This document shows positions 33,097 through 43,048 of a stretch of 64,000 nt of DNA, piece by piece. Source of the DNA: Paractinoplanes toevensis (GTDB lineage: Bacteria; Actinomycetota; Actinomycetes; Mycobacteriales; Micromonosporaceae); the NCBI RefSeq assembly GCF_018332695.1, contig NZ_BOQN01000088.1, positions 1 through 64,000 on the forward strand, read 5' to 3'. The position numbers and the translations under genes were made by a program. Within the stretch, counting starts at the first letter, position 1; each line of letters opens with the position of its first letter. Below the pieces are notes generated by a model that saw nothing but the letters and a program-made list of their open reading frames with translations, was not told the DNA's origin and searched no databases.

Positions 33097-35280
33097 TCAT
33101 CGGTGTTCGACAAGCTGTGTGAGCAGGCGCGACGGCAGCTCCTCGGCGTCCGTCGGCCGGCACAGGTGATAGCCCTGGCCATAGCCGCAACCCAGCCGGC
33201 GTAACGCCTCCCACTGCGCCGCGTTCTCGATTCCCTCGGCCACCGTGCGCAGCCCGAGGATCTGCGCGAGTTCGACGATCGTGCGTACCAGCGCGAGATC
33301 CTCGCCGGTCAGCTCGGCCCGCGCGATGAACGCTCGGTCTATCTTCAGCTCGTCCACCGGCAGTTCCCGCAGGTAGGCCAGCGACGAATAACCGGTGCCG
33401 AAGTCGTCGATCGACAACTGCACGCCCAGGCTGCGCAGCGTGCTCAGCGCCGCCTTGCCCAGGTCGGGCTCGCTCATCAGCACCGACTCGGTCAGCTCCA
33501 GGGTCACCGCGCTGGACGGCAGGCCGGCGATCGCCAGCGCCCGCATCACGGTGTCGGCGAACCGCGGATGCATCAGCTGATGCCCCGACACGTTGACGTT
33601 GAGGCCCAGGTCGGGGAACTCTCGTCGCCATTGGGCCACCTGCTTGGCGCTGCTCTCCAGCACCCACTGGCCGATGTCGACGATCAGCCCGAACTCCTCG
33701 GCGATCGGGATGAAGTCGACCGGCGAGACGAACCCGCGGGTCGGGCTGTGCCAGCGGATCAGCGCCTCGACGCCGGTCGGCGCGCCGTCGGCCAGCCGGA
33801 TCAGCGGCTGGTACTGCAGCCGGAACTCGCCCTCACGCAGCGCCCGCTGCAGATCACCGCGCAGGCTCAGGTGGTCGAGCGCCTCGGCGTGCATGTACGG
33901 CTCGTAGACCAGAACCCGGCCCGGCCCGTCCTTCTTGGCCCGGTACATCGCCACGTCGGCGTTGTGCAGCAGGGTCTCGGACTTCTCGGCGTCCTCGCGG
34001 GAGATGGCGACGCCGACGCTGGCCCCGATGAAGATCTCCCGGCCGGCCACCCGGAACGGCTCCTTGATCGCGGCGACGACCCGCTCGCCGACGATGGTGG
34101 CGGCCTCCATCGGGGAATCGTGCAGCAGCGCCGCGAACTCGTCACCGCCCAGGCGGGCGGTGGTGTCGCTGGCCCGCACGCAACCGCGCAGCCGCCGGGC
34201 GACCAGCGCCAGCAGCTGGTCACCGGCCTCGTGGCCGAGGCTGTCGTTGACCGCCTTGAACCGGTCCAGGTCGATGAAGAGAACGCTGGTCGGGTCGGCC
34301 GAGGTGCCGCGGGAGGACAGCACCCGGTTGAGGATCTTGAGGAAGAGGGCCCGGTTCGGCAGGCCGGTGACCGGGTCGTGGTGCGCCTCGCGGACCGCCT
34401 CGACGGTCTTCGCGTCGGTCAGTGCCAGGCTCACCTGCTGCGCGAACGCGGCCAGTTGGTCGCGCTGCTCGGTGTACTGATCGGTGGCGCCGGGCAGGTG
34501 GGCCACCAGGCAGCCGGCCATCTCGCCGGTCACCCGCACCGGGGCGGCGATCACCGTACCGGTCGCATCCGGCCGGATCACCACCGTGCCGGCCGCCATC
34601 GCGGCCCGAGCCGCCCCTTCCGGCTGGGGTTCGCCGTCGGTCCCGCCGCAGGTCGACGCCACACTCAGGCGCCGATCCGGGCCGCCCTCGGCCAGCAGCA
34701 GCGCCACCGTGGCCCCGTCCAGCAGCTCGCACGCCCCGCCGGTCACCGCGTCCAGGATCTCCGGCAGCGGTCGCCGCGCCGAGATCGCCCGCTGGATGGT
34801 CAGCAGCGACTCGACCAGCCGCTGGCGGGTCTGCGCGGAGGTCGCCTGCCGTTCCTTCTCGGCGCGCAGGTGCCGCTCGGCCGCCAGCACCCGGATGCTG
34901 CGCAGCGCCAGGCCGAGGACCTGGGCCATGCCCTGCAGCATCTGCCGTTCCTCGGGGCTGAACGGTTGATCCAGCCGGGCCACGATCAGTGCATCCGCCG
35001 GCTCCCCGCCCAGCGGGTTGGGTGCGGCGTGCAGCTCGCCGACGCCGGTCACGTCGAGCAGGCTCTCGCCCGCCGCCACCGCGAGCAGCCCGGCCTCCGG
35101 GACGATCGGCCCGAAGCCGTACGCCCCGAGGACCTTGCCCTCCCGCACGACCGCGCCGACCTCGGCCTCGACCATCTCGGTGGCGCGCTCGACCGCGCTG
35201 ATGATCGCCGTTTGCTCGTCCTCGGCCGCGTTGACCGCGGTGAAGAACTCGGTGAGCAGGTGTGTTGACCAGGTCATCAT
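33097..35280 (-). CDS. GAF-GGDEF-EAL dual c-di-GMP enzyme
   Basis: This soluble protein of about 727 aa has one or two GAF-like sensor domains (residues 1-290), a diguanylate cyclase domain with intact RLGGDEF near 375 and an inhibitory site RASD five residues before it, and a phosphodiesterase domain with GVEALIRW near 507, NVNVSG, TESVL, DDFGTGYSS, LKIDRAF and EGIE. All catalytic residues of both domains look intact, so it could make or break c-di-GMP depending on the sensor. The start (ATG 35280 or 35277) lies 4 bases after the stop of the FIST gene, without its own ribosome site, so the two are translationally coupled. Confidence 0.92.
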   Translation of the reverse strand: MMTWSTHLLTEFFTAVNAAEDEQTAIISAVERATEMVEAEVGAVVREGKVLGAYGFGPIVPEAGLLAVAAGESLLDVTGVGELHAAPNPLGGEPADALIVARLDQPFSPEERQMLQGMAQVLGLALRSIRVLAAERHLRAEKERQATSAQTRQRLVESLLTIQRAISARRPLPEILDAVTGGACELLDGATVALLLAEGGPDRRLSVASTCGGTDGEPQPEGAARAAMAAGTVVIRPDATGTVIAAPVRVTGEMAGCLVAHLPGATDQYTEQRDQLAAFAQQVSLALTDAKTVEAVREAHHDPVTGLPNRALFLKILNRVLSSRGTSADPTSVLFIDLDRFKAVNDSLGHEAGDQLLALVARRLRGCVRASDTTARLGGDEFAALLHDSPMEAATIVGERVVAAIKEPFRVAGREIFIGASVGVAISREDAEKSETLLHNADVAMYRAKKDGPGRVLVYEPYMHAEALDHLSLRGDLQRALREGEFRLQYQPLIRLADGAPTGVEALIRWHSPTRGFVSPVDFIPIAEEFGLIVDIGQWVLESSAKQVAQWRREFPDLGLNVNVSGHQLMHPRFADTVMRALAIAGLPSSAVTLELTESVLMSEPDLGKAALSTLRSLGVQLSIDDFGTGYSSLAYLRELPVDELKIDRAFIARAELTGEDLALVRTIVELAQILGLRTVAEGIENAAQWEALRRLGCGYGQGYHLCRPTDAEELPSRLLTQLVEHR

Positions 35281-35284
35281 GCCG

Positions 35285-36445
35285 TCATGCCAGAGCGAGG
35301 GTGACCAGGGTGAGGTGGTGCACTCCGCTCGCGCCGCGCACCCGCGCGATCTCGCCGGAGGTGTAGAAACCGGCGAACGGCGCACCGTGCAGGGCGTCCC
35401 GCATGACCGCGATCTCCTCGTCCACCCCGCCCTCCATCAGGCCGACCCGGCGGCCCGCGCAGTCGAAGGCGAGCACCCCCAGCGGGGCGAGCCCGTCGAG
35501 CCGGGCCAGCGCCTCGGTGCACGACCAGGTGGCGCCGTCGAGCAGCGCCTGCCGGTCCGCCTCCATCAGCCAGACCAGCGCACCCTGCGGGATGTCCGCG
35601 GTGCCCCAGACCGAGCGTTCCTCGTCGTCGCCGGCGTGCAGCACCCGGATGTCCTCGCCGTTGCGCCGGGACAGTCCGAGCGGCTGCAACTGGCGGCCCT
35701 GGTGGAAGAACTCGTCGGCGGTGCCCTCGAAGTTGTTGCGGCGCAGCAGGACGTCCAGCGCCGGCTCGTCGTCGAGCAGGAAGATGTGCGCGCCCTGGCT
35801 CTTCGTGACGATCATCGGCGGCTCGATCCGGCGCCAGCCGTGCGCGACGCCGATGCCGATCGGCCCGTCCGAACCGAGCGCGAGCCCGACCACCGAGTTG
35901 GTCAGCACCTCGTCGCCGTAGAACTGGTAGGTCCGCTCGAAGCGCCGGTCGTCCGCGCCGAACCCGCCGACCAGCGGAACGGTCGCGCCGATGCTGGAGT
36001 ACGCACCCCGGACGATGTCGTGCGGATGCCCGGTGAGCCCGTCGCAGAACAGCACCAGCACCTTGTGGTCGTCGTGCAGCCCGCGCAGCGACTCGGCCGC
36101 CGCGGCACCGGCCGCGCGCGGATCGGACTCGTGGATGTGCGCCGCCCGGGTGTGCACCGTGAAGCCGTCGCCGCCGAGCGCGGCCACCGCGACCCCGCCG
36201 ACGGTCAGCCCGCCGTTGCCGAGCTCGCCCATGGTGGTGCTGCCGACGATCGCGGCGTCCGGGCCGACCTCCGCCCGCACCCCGCTGATCAGGGCCGGCA
36301 GGTCGTGCGCCACCGAGGCGAAGACGACGACGGCCTTGGGCACGCGGCCACCGATCGCTTCCGCCGCGGCCTCGGCACCGGCCTTGGTGGAGTCCGCAGC
36401 GCTGCTCTGCCCAGCGCCGAACCACCGATGCGGATTGCTCAGCAT
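35285..36445 (-). CDS. FIST N/C domain sensory protein
   Basis: The 386-aa protein consists of a FIST_N domain (about 35-215, AVVVFASVAHDLP to VVGLALGSDGP) and a FIST_C domain (about 225-365, closing with FAGFYTSGEI). FIST domains bind small ligands; members called NosP bind haem and sense nitric oxide in other bacteria and act on c-di-GMP enzymes or histidine kinases. Several His residues (for example in LTGHPHDIV and VAHGWRR) could be haem ligands, but this is not shown. It is the first gene of a two-gene unit with the GGDEF-EAL protein, strongly suggesting a sensor-effector pair. Confidence 0.9.
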   Translation of the reverse strand: MLSNPHRWFGAGQSSAADSTKAGAEAAAEAIGGRVPKAVVVFASVAHDLPALISGVRAEVGPDAAIVGSTTMGELGNGGLTVGGVAVAALGGDGFTVHTRAAHIHESDPRAAGAAAAESLRGLHDDHKVLVLFCDGLTGHPHDIVRGAYSSIGATVPLVGGFGADDRRFERTYQFYGDEVLTNSVVGLALGSDGPIGIGVAHGWRRIEPPMIVTKSQGAHIFLLDDEPALDVLLRRNNFEGTADEFFHQGRQLQPLGLSRRNGEDIRVLHAGDDEERSVWGTADIPQGALVWLMEADRQALLDGATWSCTEALARLDGLAPLGVLAFDCAGRRVGLMEGGVDEEIAVMRDALHGAPFAGFYTSGEIARVRGASGVHHLTLVTLALA

Positions 36446-36537
36446 GATCTTCTGATCGGCACGGTTTGTCGGTTGCTGAGTGGTTGCGTGTGGGGTGCTG
36501 TCATCCGTCCCGGAGCGGCCTGAGAGGCTAGACCCTT

Positions 36538-37056
36538 GTGACCTCCTCTGAAGATCTGGCCCGGCGGGTCCGCGACGTGAGCCGGCTGACCGGCGAGTTC
36601 GTTCTCCGTTCCGGCCGCACCGCCACCGAGTATTTCGACAAGTACCAGTTCGAGGCCGACCCGGAGCTGCTCGATCAGCTGGCCGAGCGGATGGCGGTGC
36701 TGATCCCCGAGGGCACCGAGGTGCTGGCCGGGCTGGAGATGGGCGGCATCGCGGTGGTGACCGCGCTGGCCCGGCACGCGAAACTGCCCACCGCGTTCGT
36801 CCGCAAGCAGGCCAAGCAGTACGGCACGGCCCGGCTGTCCGAGGGCGCCGAGGTAGCCGGCCGCCGGGTGCTGGTGGTCGAGGACGTCGTGACGTCGGGC
36901 GGCCAGGTGGTCATCTCCACCGGCGAGCTGCGCAAGCTGGGCGCGCACGTGGACCACGCGCTGTGTGTGATCGACCGCCAGGAGGGCGGCGCCCAGGCCC
37001 TGGCGGCCGACGGCATCACCCTGCGAGCCCTGCTGACCAGGGAAGACCTCAGCTAG
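36538..37056 (+). CDS. pyrE: Orotate phosphoribosyltransferase
   Basis: PyrE makes orotidine 5'-phosphate from orotate and PRPP in pyrimidine synthesis. The 172-aa sequence has the PRPP-binding motif VLVVEDVVTSGG near residues 115-126 and the flexible-loop segment FVRKQAKQYGTA. GTG 36538 starts the protein; its length is typical of actinobacterial PyrE. It is convergent with asd, with a 4-bp gap. No other pyr genes are adjacent. Confidence 0.93.
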   Translation: MTSSEDLARRVRDVSRLTGEFVLRSGRTATEYFDKYQFEADPELLDQLAERMAVLIPEGTEVLAGLEMGGIAVVTALARHAKLPTAFVRKQAKQYGTARLSEGAEVAGRRVLVVEDVVTSGGQVVISTGELRKLGAHVDHALCVIDRQEGGAQALAADGITLRALLTREDLS

Positions 37057-37060
37057 GCGG

Positions 37061-38113
37061 TTACTTCATCTCCGCAGCGATCAGCTCGGCGATCTGGAGA
37101 GTGTTGAGCGCGGCGCCCTTGCGCATGTTGTCGCCGGTGACGAACAGGTCAAGGGCCCGCGGGTCGTCCATCGCCCGGCGGATGCGGCCCACCCAGCTGG
37201 GGTCGGTGCCGACCGCGTCGATCGGCATCGGGAACTCGCCGGCCTCGGGGTCGTCGACCAGGATCACGCCGGGCGCCCCGCGCAGCGCTTGCCGGGCGCC
37301 GTCCGCGGTGACCTCGGAGCCGAAGACCGCGTGCACCGCGATCGAGTGGCCGGTCACCACCGGCACGCGCACGCAGGTGGCGGAGACCTTCAACGCCTGC
37401 AACTCGAGGATCTTGCGGGACTCGTTGCGCAGCTTGAGCTCCTCGGACGACCAGCCGAGCGGCTCGAGCGCACCCGACCAGGGCACCACGTTGAGCGCGA
37501 GCGGTGCCGAGAACGGGCCCAGGTCGTCGCCGACCGCCTGCCGCACGTTGCCCGGCCGGGAGCCCAGCGAGCGGTCGCCGGCCACCTTGCTGAGCTGGTC
37601 GTGCAGGGTGTCCACACCGACCTGGCCGGCACCCGAGGCGGCCTGGTAGGAGGCGAGCACCAGCTCGCGCAGGCCGTACTCCCGGTGCAGCGGGGCGATC
37701 GCCATCATCATCGCCATCACCGTGCAGTTGGCGTTGGAGACGATGTTGCGGGGCCGGTCGCGCAGCGCGTCCTTGTTGACCTCGGGCACCACCAGCGGAA
37801 CGTCCGGGTCCATCCGGAAGGCGGCCGAGTTGTCCACCACGGTCACGCCGCGGGCGGTCGCGATCGGCGCCCACTCCCGCGACACGTCGTCGGGCACGTC
37901 GAACATGGCGACGTCGACGCCGTCGAACGCCTCCGGCGTCAGCTCGCGCACGGTCAGCCGCTCGCCGCGGCAGCTCAACTCCTTGCCGGCCGACCGGGCC
38001 GTGGCGAGCAACCGGATCTCCCCCCAGACGTTGCGCCGGGAGGAGAGCAGTTCGAGCATGACTGTCCCGACGGAGCCGGTGGCTCCGACGACGGCGAGCG
38101 TCGGCTGCGCCAT
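37061..38113 (-). CDS. asd: Aspartate-semialdehyde dehydrogenase
   Basis: Asd reduces aspartyl phosphate to the semialdehyde for lysine/DAP, threonine and methionine. The 350-aa enzyme has the NADP-binding GATGSVG (10-16), the catalytic Cys130 in SNANCT and the acid-base His in VTGHSIAVH. It lies 8 bp after ask on the same strand, forming the conserved ask-asd operon (Rv3709c-Rv3708c). Confidence 0.96.
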   Translation of the reverse strand: MAQPTLAVVGATGSVGTVMLELLSSRRNVWGEIRLLATARSAGKELSCRGERLTVRELTPEAFDGVDVAMFDVPDDVSREWAPIATARGVTVVDNSAAFRMDPDVPLVVPEVNKDALRDRPRNIVSNANCTVMAMMMAIAPLHREYGLRELVLASYQAASGAGQVGVDTLHDQLSKVAGDRSLGSRPGNVRQAVGDDLGPFSAPLALNVVPWSGALEPLGWSSEELKLRNESRKILELQALKVSATCVRVPVVTGHSIAVHAVFGSEVTADGARQALRGAPGVILVDDPEAGEFPMPIDAVGTDPSWVGRIRRAMDDPRALDLFVTGDNMRKGAALNTLQIAELIAAEMK

Positions 38114-38121
38114 CTGAGCTC

Positions 38122-39387
<1,266 letters not shown>

Positions 39388-39560
39388 GGGGGTAACCATT
39401 CCTTCGCTCGAAACCGGCGGTGCCGGCCAGGACAATCGCAACCACCCTAGCTGCGACACCGTCCGAGTCCGACAGGCGATCCCAGGATTCGGCCCTCGCC
39501 CGCGCGACACGCCAGTGTTCGACTACGACCGGTTCGGCCGGTGGAGGCGAGAATGTCTCG

Positions 39561-40361
39561 GTGCGCCCACACTTGCTGCCCATGTCCGCCGCCGCCCTGT
39601 TGGTGGGCTGCATCGCGGCCTGCGGCGGCAGCCCGGAGGCGGCCCCCACGCCGTCCGCCTCCCCGACGACCGGCGGCAACACCGCCCCGGACGCCCGCTC
39701 CGGCTTGGCCGCCACCGCCGCGCTGGCCGCCGACAAGGCGTACGCGGCGCTCTACACGCTGGACGACGACGGCAGCGGCCGGCAGCACAACGTGGTGGCC
39801 ACCATCGCCGCCGACGGCACCTGGCGGGTCGATGTGAGCGACGCCATGCTGGGCGACACCACCGACGTGTCGATCGTCTCCACCGCGGCCGGCGTCTACC
39901 AGTGCACGGTCTCCTCGCCGAGCAACCCGGTCACGCCCACCTGCGTCAAGGTGGCGCCGGCCGGCAAGCGCGTGGCGAAGAACTACTCGCCGCAGGTCGA
40001 GCGGCTGTTCCGGCAGTGGCTCCCGGTTTTCCGGGACCGGCAGTCGGCCCTCTCGGTGACCGAGGTGCAGCCGCTGTCCGGCGCCCAGGGCATCTGTTAC
40101 TCGATCGACTCGATCGCCGCCTCGATCAAGGCGCCGGTCGACATCGGCATCTACTGCTACGCCGCCGACGGTGTGCTGACCGCGGCGCGGGTCGGCTTCG
40201 GTGTGCTCAAGCTGGTCAGCCAGGTGGCCGGCCCGAAGACCGTGGCCCTGCCCGGCTCCGAGGTGCCCGGCCCGGCGATGGGTCAGGACGCGCTGCCACC
40301 GCCGGCGGTCGACCCGACCCCGTCCGGCCTGACCCCCTCGGCCCTCACCCCGTCGGCGTGA
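39561..40361 (+). CDS. Putative lipoprotein, unknown function
   Basis: This 266-aa protein starts at GTG 39561 after a GGAGGCGA ribosome site and begins with a short lipoprotein signal (MSAAALLVGCIAACGG), with Cys in either LVGC or IAAC. A Pro/Thr-rich spacer leads to a domain of about 180 residues with four cysteines (QCTVSS, TCVKV, ICYSI, YCYAA) that probably form two disulfides. The C-terminus is Pro/Thr/Leu-rich with a repeated SGLTPSALTPSA. No family is recognised. It is transcribed towards leuA, 70 bp before the leader peptide. Confidence 0.75.
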   Translation: MRPHLLPMSAAALLVGCIAACGGSPEAAPTPSASPTTGGNTAPDARSGLAATAALAADKAYAALYTLDDDGSGRQHNVVATIAADGTWRVDVSDAMLGDTTDVSIVSTAAGVYQCTVSSPSNPVTPTCVKVAPAGKRVAKNYSPQVERLFRQWLPVFRDRQSALSVTEVQPLSGAQGICYSIDSIAASIKAPVDIGIYCYAADGVLTAARVGFGVLKLVSQVAGPKTVALPGSEVPGPAMGQDALPPPAVDPTPSGLTPSALTPSA

Positions 40362-40415
40362 ATCTGGCGTTCCCACGATCCGGGCGTAGAGTTAGCTACG
40401 TCCGAGTTGATCACG

Positions 40416-40421
40416 TAGGGT
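40416..40421 (+). promoter_or_regulatory. Predicted -10 element of the leuA leader transcript
   Basis: TAGGGT is 10 bases before the leader peptide ATG, placing the likely start of transcription 3-4 bases before that ATG. The -35 is weak. Confidence 0.4.
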
Positions 40422-40431
40422 GATTTTCGAC

Positions 40432-40503
40432 ATGTGGCAGACGCTCCTCCTTCGCTGCCGCGACGAGGCCCCATTCCAGGCCGGCACCTCGTCGCGGAGT
40501 TGA
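40432..40503 (+). CDS. Leucine leader peptide of leuA
   Basis: A 23-codon open frame, MWQTLLLRCRDEAPF and on, starts at ATG 40432 and stops at TGA 40501, 42 bp before leuA. Three consecutive Leu codons (40444-40452) lie just before a stable hairpin (40459-40496). This is the arrangement of attenuation leader peptides, and leuA leaders are known in other actinobacteria. A ribosome waiting for leucyl-tRNA at these codons would cover the left arm of the hairpin. Confidence 0.65.
   Translation: MWQTLLLRCRDEAPFQAGTSSRS
40459..40496 (+). promoter_or_regulatory. Attenuator-type hairpin in the leuA leader
   Basis: A perfect 10-bp stem CGCGACGAGG (40459-40468) pairs with 40487-40496, with an 18-base loop. 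It starts 6 bases after the third Leu codon. No U-run follows, so it may act by blocking the ribosome site or by a Rho-linked mechanism rather than as a classic terminator. The Leu codons CTCCT could also pair with the leuA ribosome site AGGAG. Confidence 0.55.
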
Positions 40504-40545
40504 CGCGCGCCCGCCTCCCAGGTCTCGCCTTTCAGGAGCATCCAC

Positions 40546-42270
40546 ATGTCCAACCCCTTTGACACTCAGCGCCCCAGTGCCATGCCGTTCGAGCGCTACC
40601 TGCCGTACCAGAAGCAGTTCGCCGTTGATCTGCCCGACCGGCAGTGGCCGACGAAGGTCACCGAGACCGCCCCTCGCTGGTGCGCGGTCGACCTGCGGGA
40701 CGGCAACCAGGCCCTGATCGACCCGATGTCCCCCGAGCGCAAGAAGCGCATGTTCATGCTGCTGGTGCAGATGGGCTACAAGGAGATCGAGGTCGGCTTC
40801 CCGGCGGCGTCGCAGACCGACTACGACTTCATCCGCCAGCTGATCGAGCAGGACCTGATCCCGGACGACGTCACCGTCCAGGTGCTGACCCAGTGCCGGG
40901 AACACCTGATCGAGCGCACCTTCGAGTCGCTGCGCGGCGCCAAGCGGGCCATCGTGCACTTCTACAACTCGACGTCGGTGCTGCAGCGGCGGGTCGTCTT
41001 CGGCCTGGACAAGGACGGCATCACCGACATCGCCACCAGCGGCGCCCGGTTCTGCCAGAAGTACGCGGAGATCTACACCCCGGACACCGAGATCTTCTAC
41101 GAGTACTCCCCCGAGTCCTACACGGGCACCGAGCTGGAGTACGCACTGGAGGTCTGCTCGGCGGTCATCGACGTGATCAACCCGACGCCCGATCGCCCGC
41201 TCATCATCAACCTGCCGGCCACCGTCGAGATGGCCACGCCCAACGTCTACGCCGACTCGATCGAGTGGATGCACCGGCACCTGCCCCGCCGCGAGTCGGT
41301 GGTGCTGTCGCTTCACCCGCACAACGACCGCGGCACCGGCGTGGCCGCCGCCGAACTGGGCCTGCTGGCCGGCGCCGACCGCATCGAGGGGTGCCTGTTC
41401 GGCAACGGCGAGCGCACCGGCAACGTCGACCTGGTCACCCTGGGTCTGAACATGTTCTCCCAGGGCATCGACCCACAGATCAACTTCTCGAACATCGACG
41501 AGATCAAACGTACGGTCGAGTACTGCAACCAGCTGCCGGTGCACGAGCGGCACCCGTACGTGGGTGACCTGGTCTACACGTCGTTCTCTGGCTCGCACCA
41601 GGACGCGATCAACAAGGGCTTCGCCTGGCTGAAGTCGGATGCCGACGCGGCCGGCGTAGAGGTCGACGAGTTCACCTGGGGCGTGCCCTACCTGCCGATC
41701 GACCCGAAGGACGTGGGCCGCAGCTACGAGGCGGTCATCCGGGTCAACTCGCAGTCCGGCAAGGGCGGCGTGGCGTACATCATGAAGGAAGAGCACAAGC
41801 TGGAGCTGCCGCGGCGGCTGCAGATCGAGTTCTCCGGCGTGGTGCAGCATCACACCGACGAGGAGGGCGGCGAGGTCTCCCCGCAGCAGATGTGGGACAT
41901 CTTCGCGGCTGAATACCTGGTCGAGAACCAGATCGCCAGCGCCTTCAAGATCGAGGGCTACAGCACGGCCACGGTCGACGGCAAGGTCGAGATCGACCTC
42001 GAGGTCTTCCACCGCGGCGTCCGGCGACCGCTGGTCGGCGTCGGTAACGGCCCGATCGACGCGTTCGTGCAGGCGGTGCAGCCGCTGGGCGTTCAGGCCC
42101 GGGTGCTGGACTACCAGGAGCACGCGATGACCGCGGGTGAGAACGCCCAGGCCGCGGCGTACGTCGAGGTTGAGGTCGGCGACCGGACAGTGTGGGGCGT
42201 AGGCATCGACGCGAACATCGTGAGCGCCTCGATCAAGGCCGTAACCAGCGCGATCAACCGCGCCCGCTGA
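40546..42270 (+). CDS. leuA: 2-isopropylmalate synthase
   Basis: LeuA condenses 2-ketoisovalerate with acetyl-CoA, the first committed step of leucine synthesis. The 574-aa long-form enzyme has RDGNQALIDPM, the metal-site HPHNDRGTG, and NGERTGNVDLVTL in the catalytic TIM barrel, and a C-terminal LeuA regulatory domain (about 440-570) for leucine feedback. An AGGAG ribosome site precedes ATG 40546. It is divergent from ask-asd, as in M. tuberculosis (Rv3708c-Rv3710). Confidence 0.96.
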   Translation: MSNPFDTQRPSAMPFERYLPYQKQFAVDLPDRQWPTKVTETAPRWCAVDLRDGNQALIDPMSPERKKRMFMLLVQMGYKEIEVGFPAASQTDYDFIRQLIEQDLIPDDVTVQVLTQCREHLIERTFESLRGAKRAIVHFYNSTSVLQRRVVFGLDKDGITDIATSGARFCQKYAEIYTPDTEIFYEYSPESYTGTELEYALEVCSAVIDVINPTPDRPLIINLPATVEMATPNVYADSIEWMHRHLPRRESVVLSLHPHNDRGTGVAAAELGLLAGADRIEGCLFGNGERTGNVDLVTLGLNMFSQGIDPQINFSNIDEIKRTVEYCNQLPVHERHPYVGDLVYTSFSGSHQDAINKGFAWLKSDADAAGVEVDEFTWGVPYLPIDPKDVGRSYEAVIRVNSQSGKGGVAYIMKEEHKLELPRRLQIEFSGVVQHHTDEEGGEVSPQQMWDIFAAEYLVENQIASAFKIEGYSTATVDGKVEIDLEVFHRGVRRPLVGVGNGPIDAFVQAVQPLGVQARVLDYQEHAMTAGENAQAAAYVEVEVGDRTVWGVGIDANIVSASIKAVTSAINRAR

Positions 42271-42277
42271 CGACACG

Positions 42278-42309
42278 CCCGCGCGCCGCCCACCCGGACG
42301 GCGCGCGGG
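42278..42309 (+). terminator. Terminator-like hairpin after leuA
   Basis: A perfect 11-bp GC stem (42278-42288 with 42299-42309) and 10-base loop begins 8 bp after the leuA stop. There is no U-run, as is common for actinobacterial terminators. Confidence 0.65.
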
Positions 42310-42358
42310 ATGATCCACTCACGGGTGATCGACCCGGACAGAACGGGCACGCCACTCC

Positions 42359-42364
42359 TATCCT
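42359..42364 (+). promoter_or_regulatory. Predicted -10 element of the HNH lipoprotein gene (leaderless)
   Basis: TATCCT is 6 bases before GTG 42371 and lies after the leuA hairpin. A GAGG within the gap is the alternative, a very close ribosome site. Confidence 0.45.
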
Positions 42365-42370
42365 GAGGCC

Positions 42371-43048
42371 GTGCCCCCTCACAGTCCTCGATGGACCCTG
42401 TTCGTTGCCGCCGCCGCCCTGACCCTCGCCACCACCGCGTGCGACCAGGTCAAGATCGACGTCGGCCCCTTCCCGACCGAAACCGCGACCACCTCCACCC
42501 CCGGATCCGGATCGAGCGGCGGTGGTGGCAACGCCGAAGCCGAGCTCGACAAGCTGAAGGTCGCCACGGCCGGCAAGATGACGGGCTACAGCCGGGAGAA
42601 GTTCCCGCACTGGACCAGCACCGGCAGCAACTGCGACACCCGCGACGCGGTGCTCAAGCGGGACGGCACCAAGGTGAAGTTCTCCGGCTGCAACGTGGTG
42701 GCCGGCACCTGGAAGAGCGTCTACGACGGCAAGACGATCACCTCGCCGACCCAGGTGGACATCGACCATGTGGTGCCGCTGGCCAACGCCTGGCGCTCCG
42801 GAGCGGCCGCGTGGACCACCGATCAGCGCAAGGCCTTCGCGAACGACCTGGACGATCCGCAGCTCGTGGCGGTGTCGGCGTCGTCCAACCGGTCCAAGGG
42901 CGACCAGGACCCGTCCACCTGGAAGCCGACCGACACCAGCGCGTGGTGCGAGTATGCGCAAGACTGGATCGCGGTGAAGACCAAGTTCAAGCTCACGGTC
43001 ACCACCAAAGAGAAGTCCGCCCTCGCCGACATGCTGGAGAAGTGCTGA
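42371..43048 (+). CDS. Secreted HNH/DUF1524-type nuclease lipoprotein
   Basis: The 225-aa protein has a lipoprotein signal ending in TTAC (Cys24), a Gly/Ser/Thr linker, and a nuclease domain with the core DIDHVVPLANAWRSG (catalytic His) and SASSNRSKGDQDP, where the Asn is the metal-side residue. The pair Cys in SNCDTRD and SGCNVVA probably forms a disulfide. This is the actinobacterial secreted HNH (DUF1524) type; a role in using extracellular DNA or in competition is possible. Its stop overlaps the start of the next gene by one base (TGATG). Confidence 0.88.
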   Translation: MPPHSPRWTLFVAAAALTLATTACDQVKIDVGPFPTETATTSTPGSGSSGGGGNAEAELDKLKVATAGKMTGYSREKFPHWTSTGSNCDTRDAVLKRDGTKVKFSGCNVVAGTWKSVYDGKTITSPTQVDIDHVVPLANAWRSGAAAWTTDQRKAFANDLDDPQLVAVSASSNRSKGDQDPSTWKPTDTSAWCEYAQDWIAVKTKFKLTVTTKEKSALADMLEKC

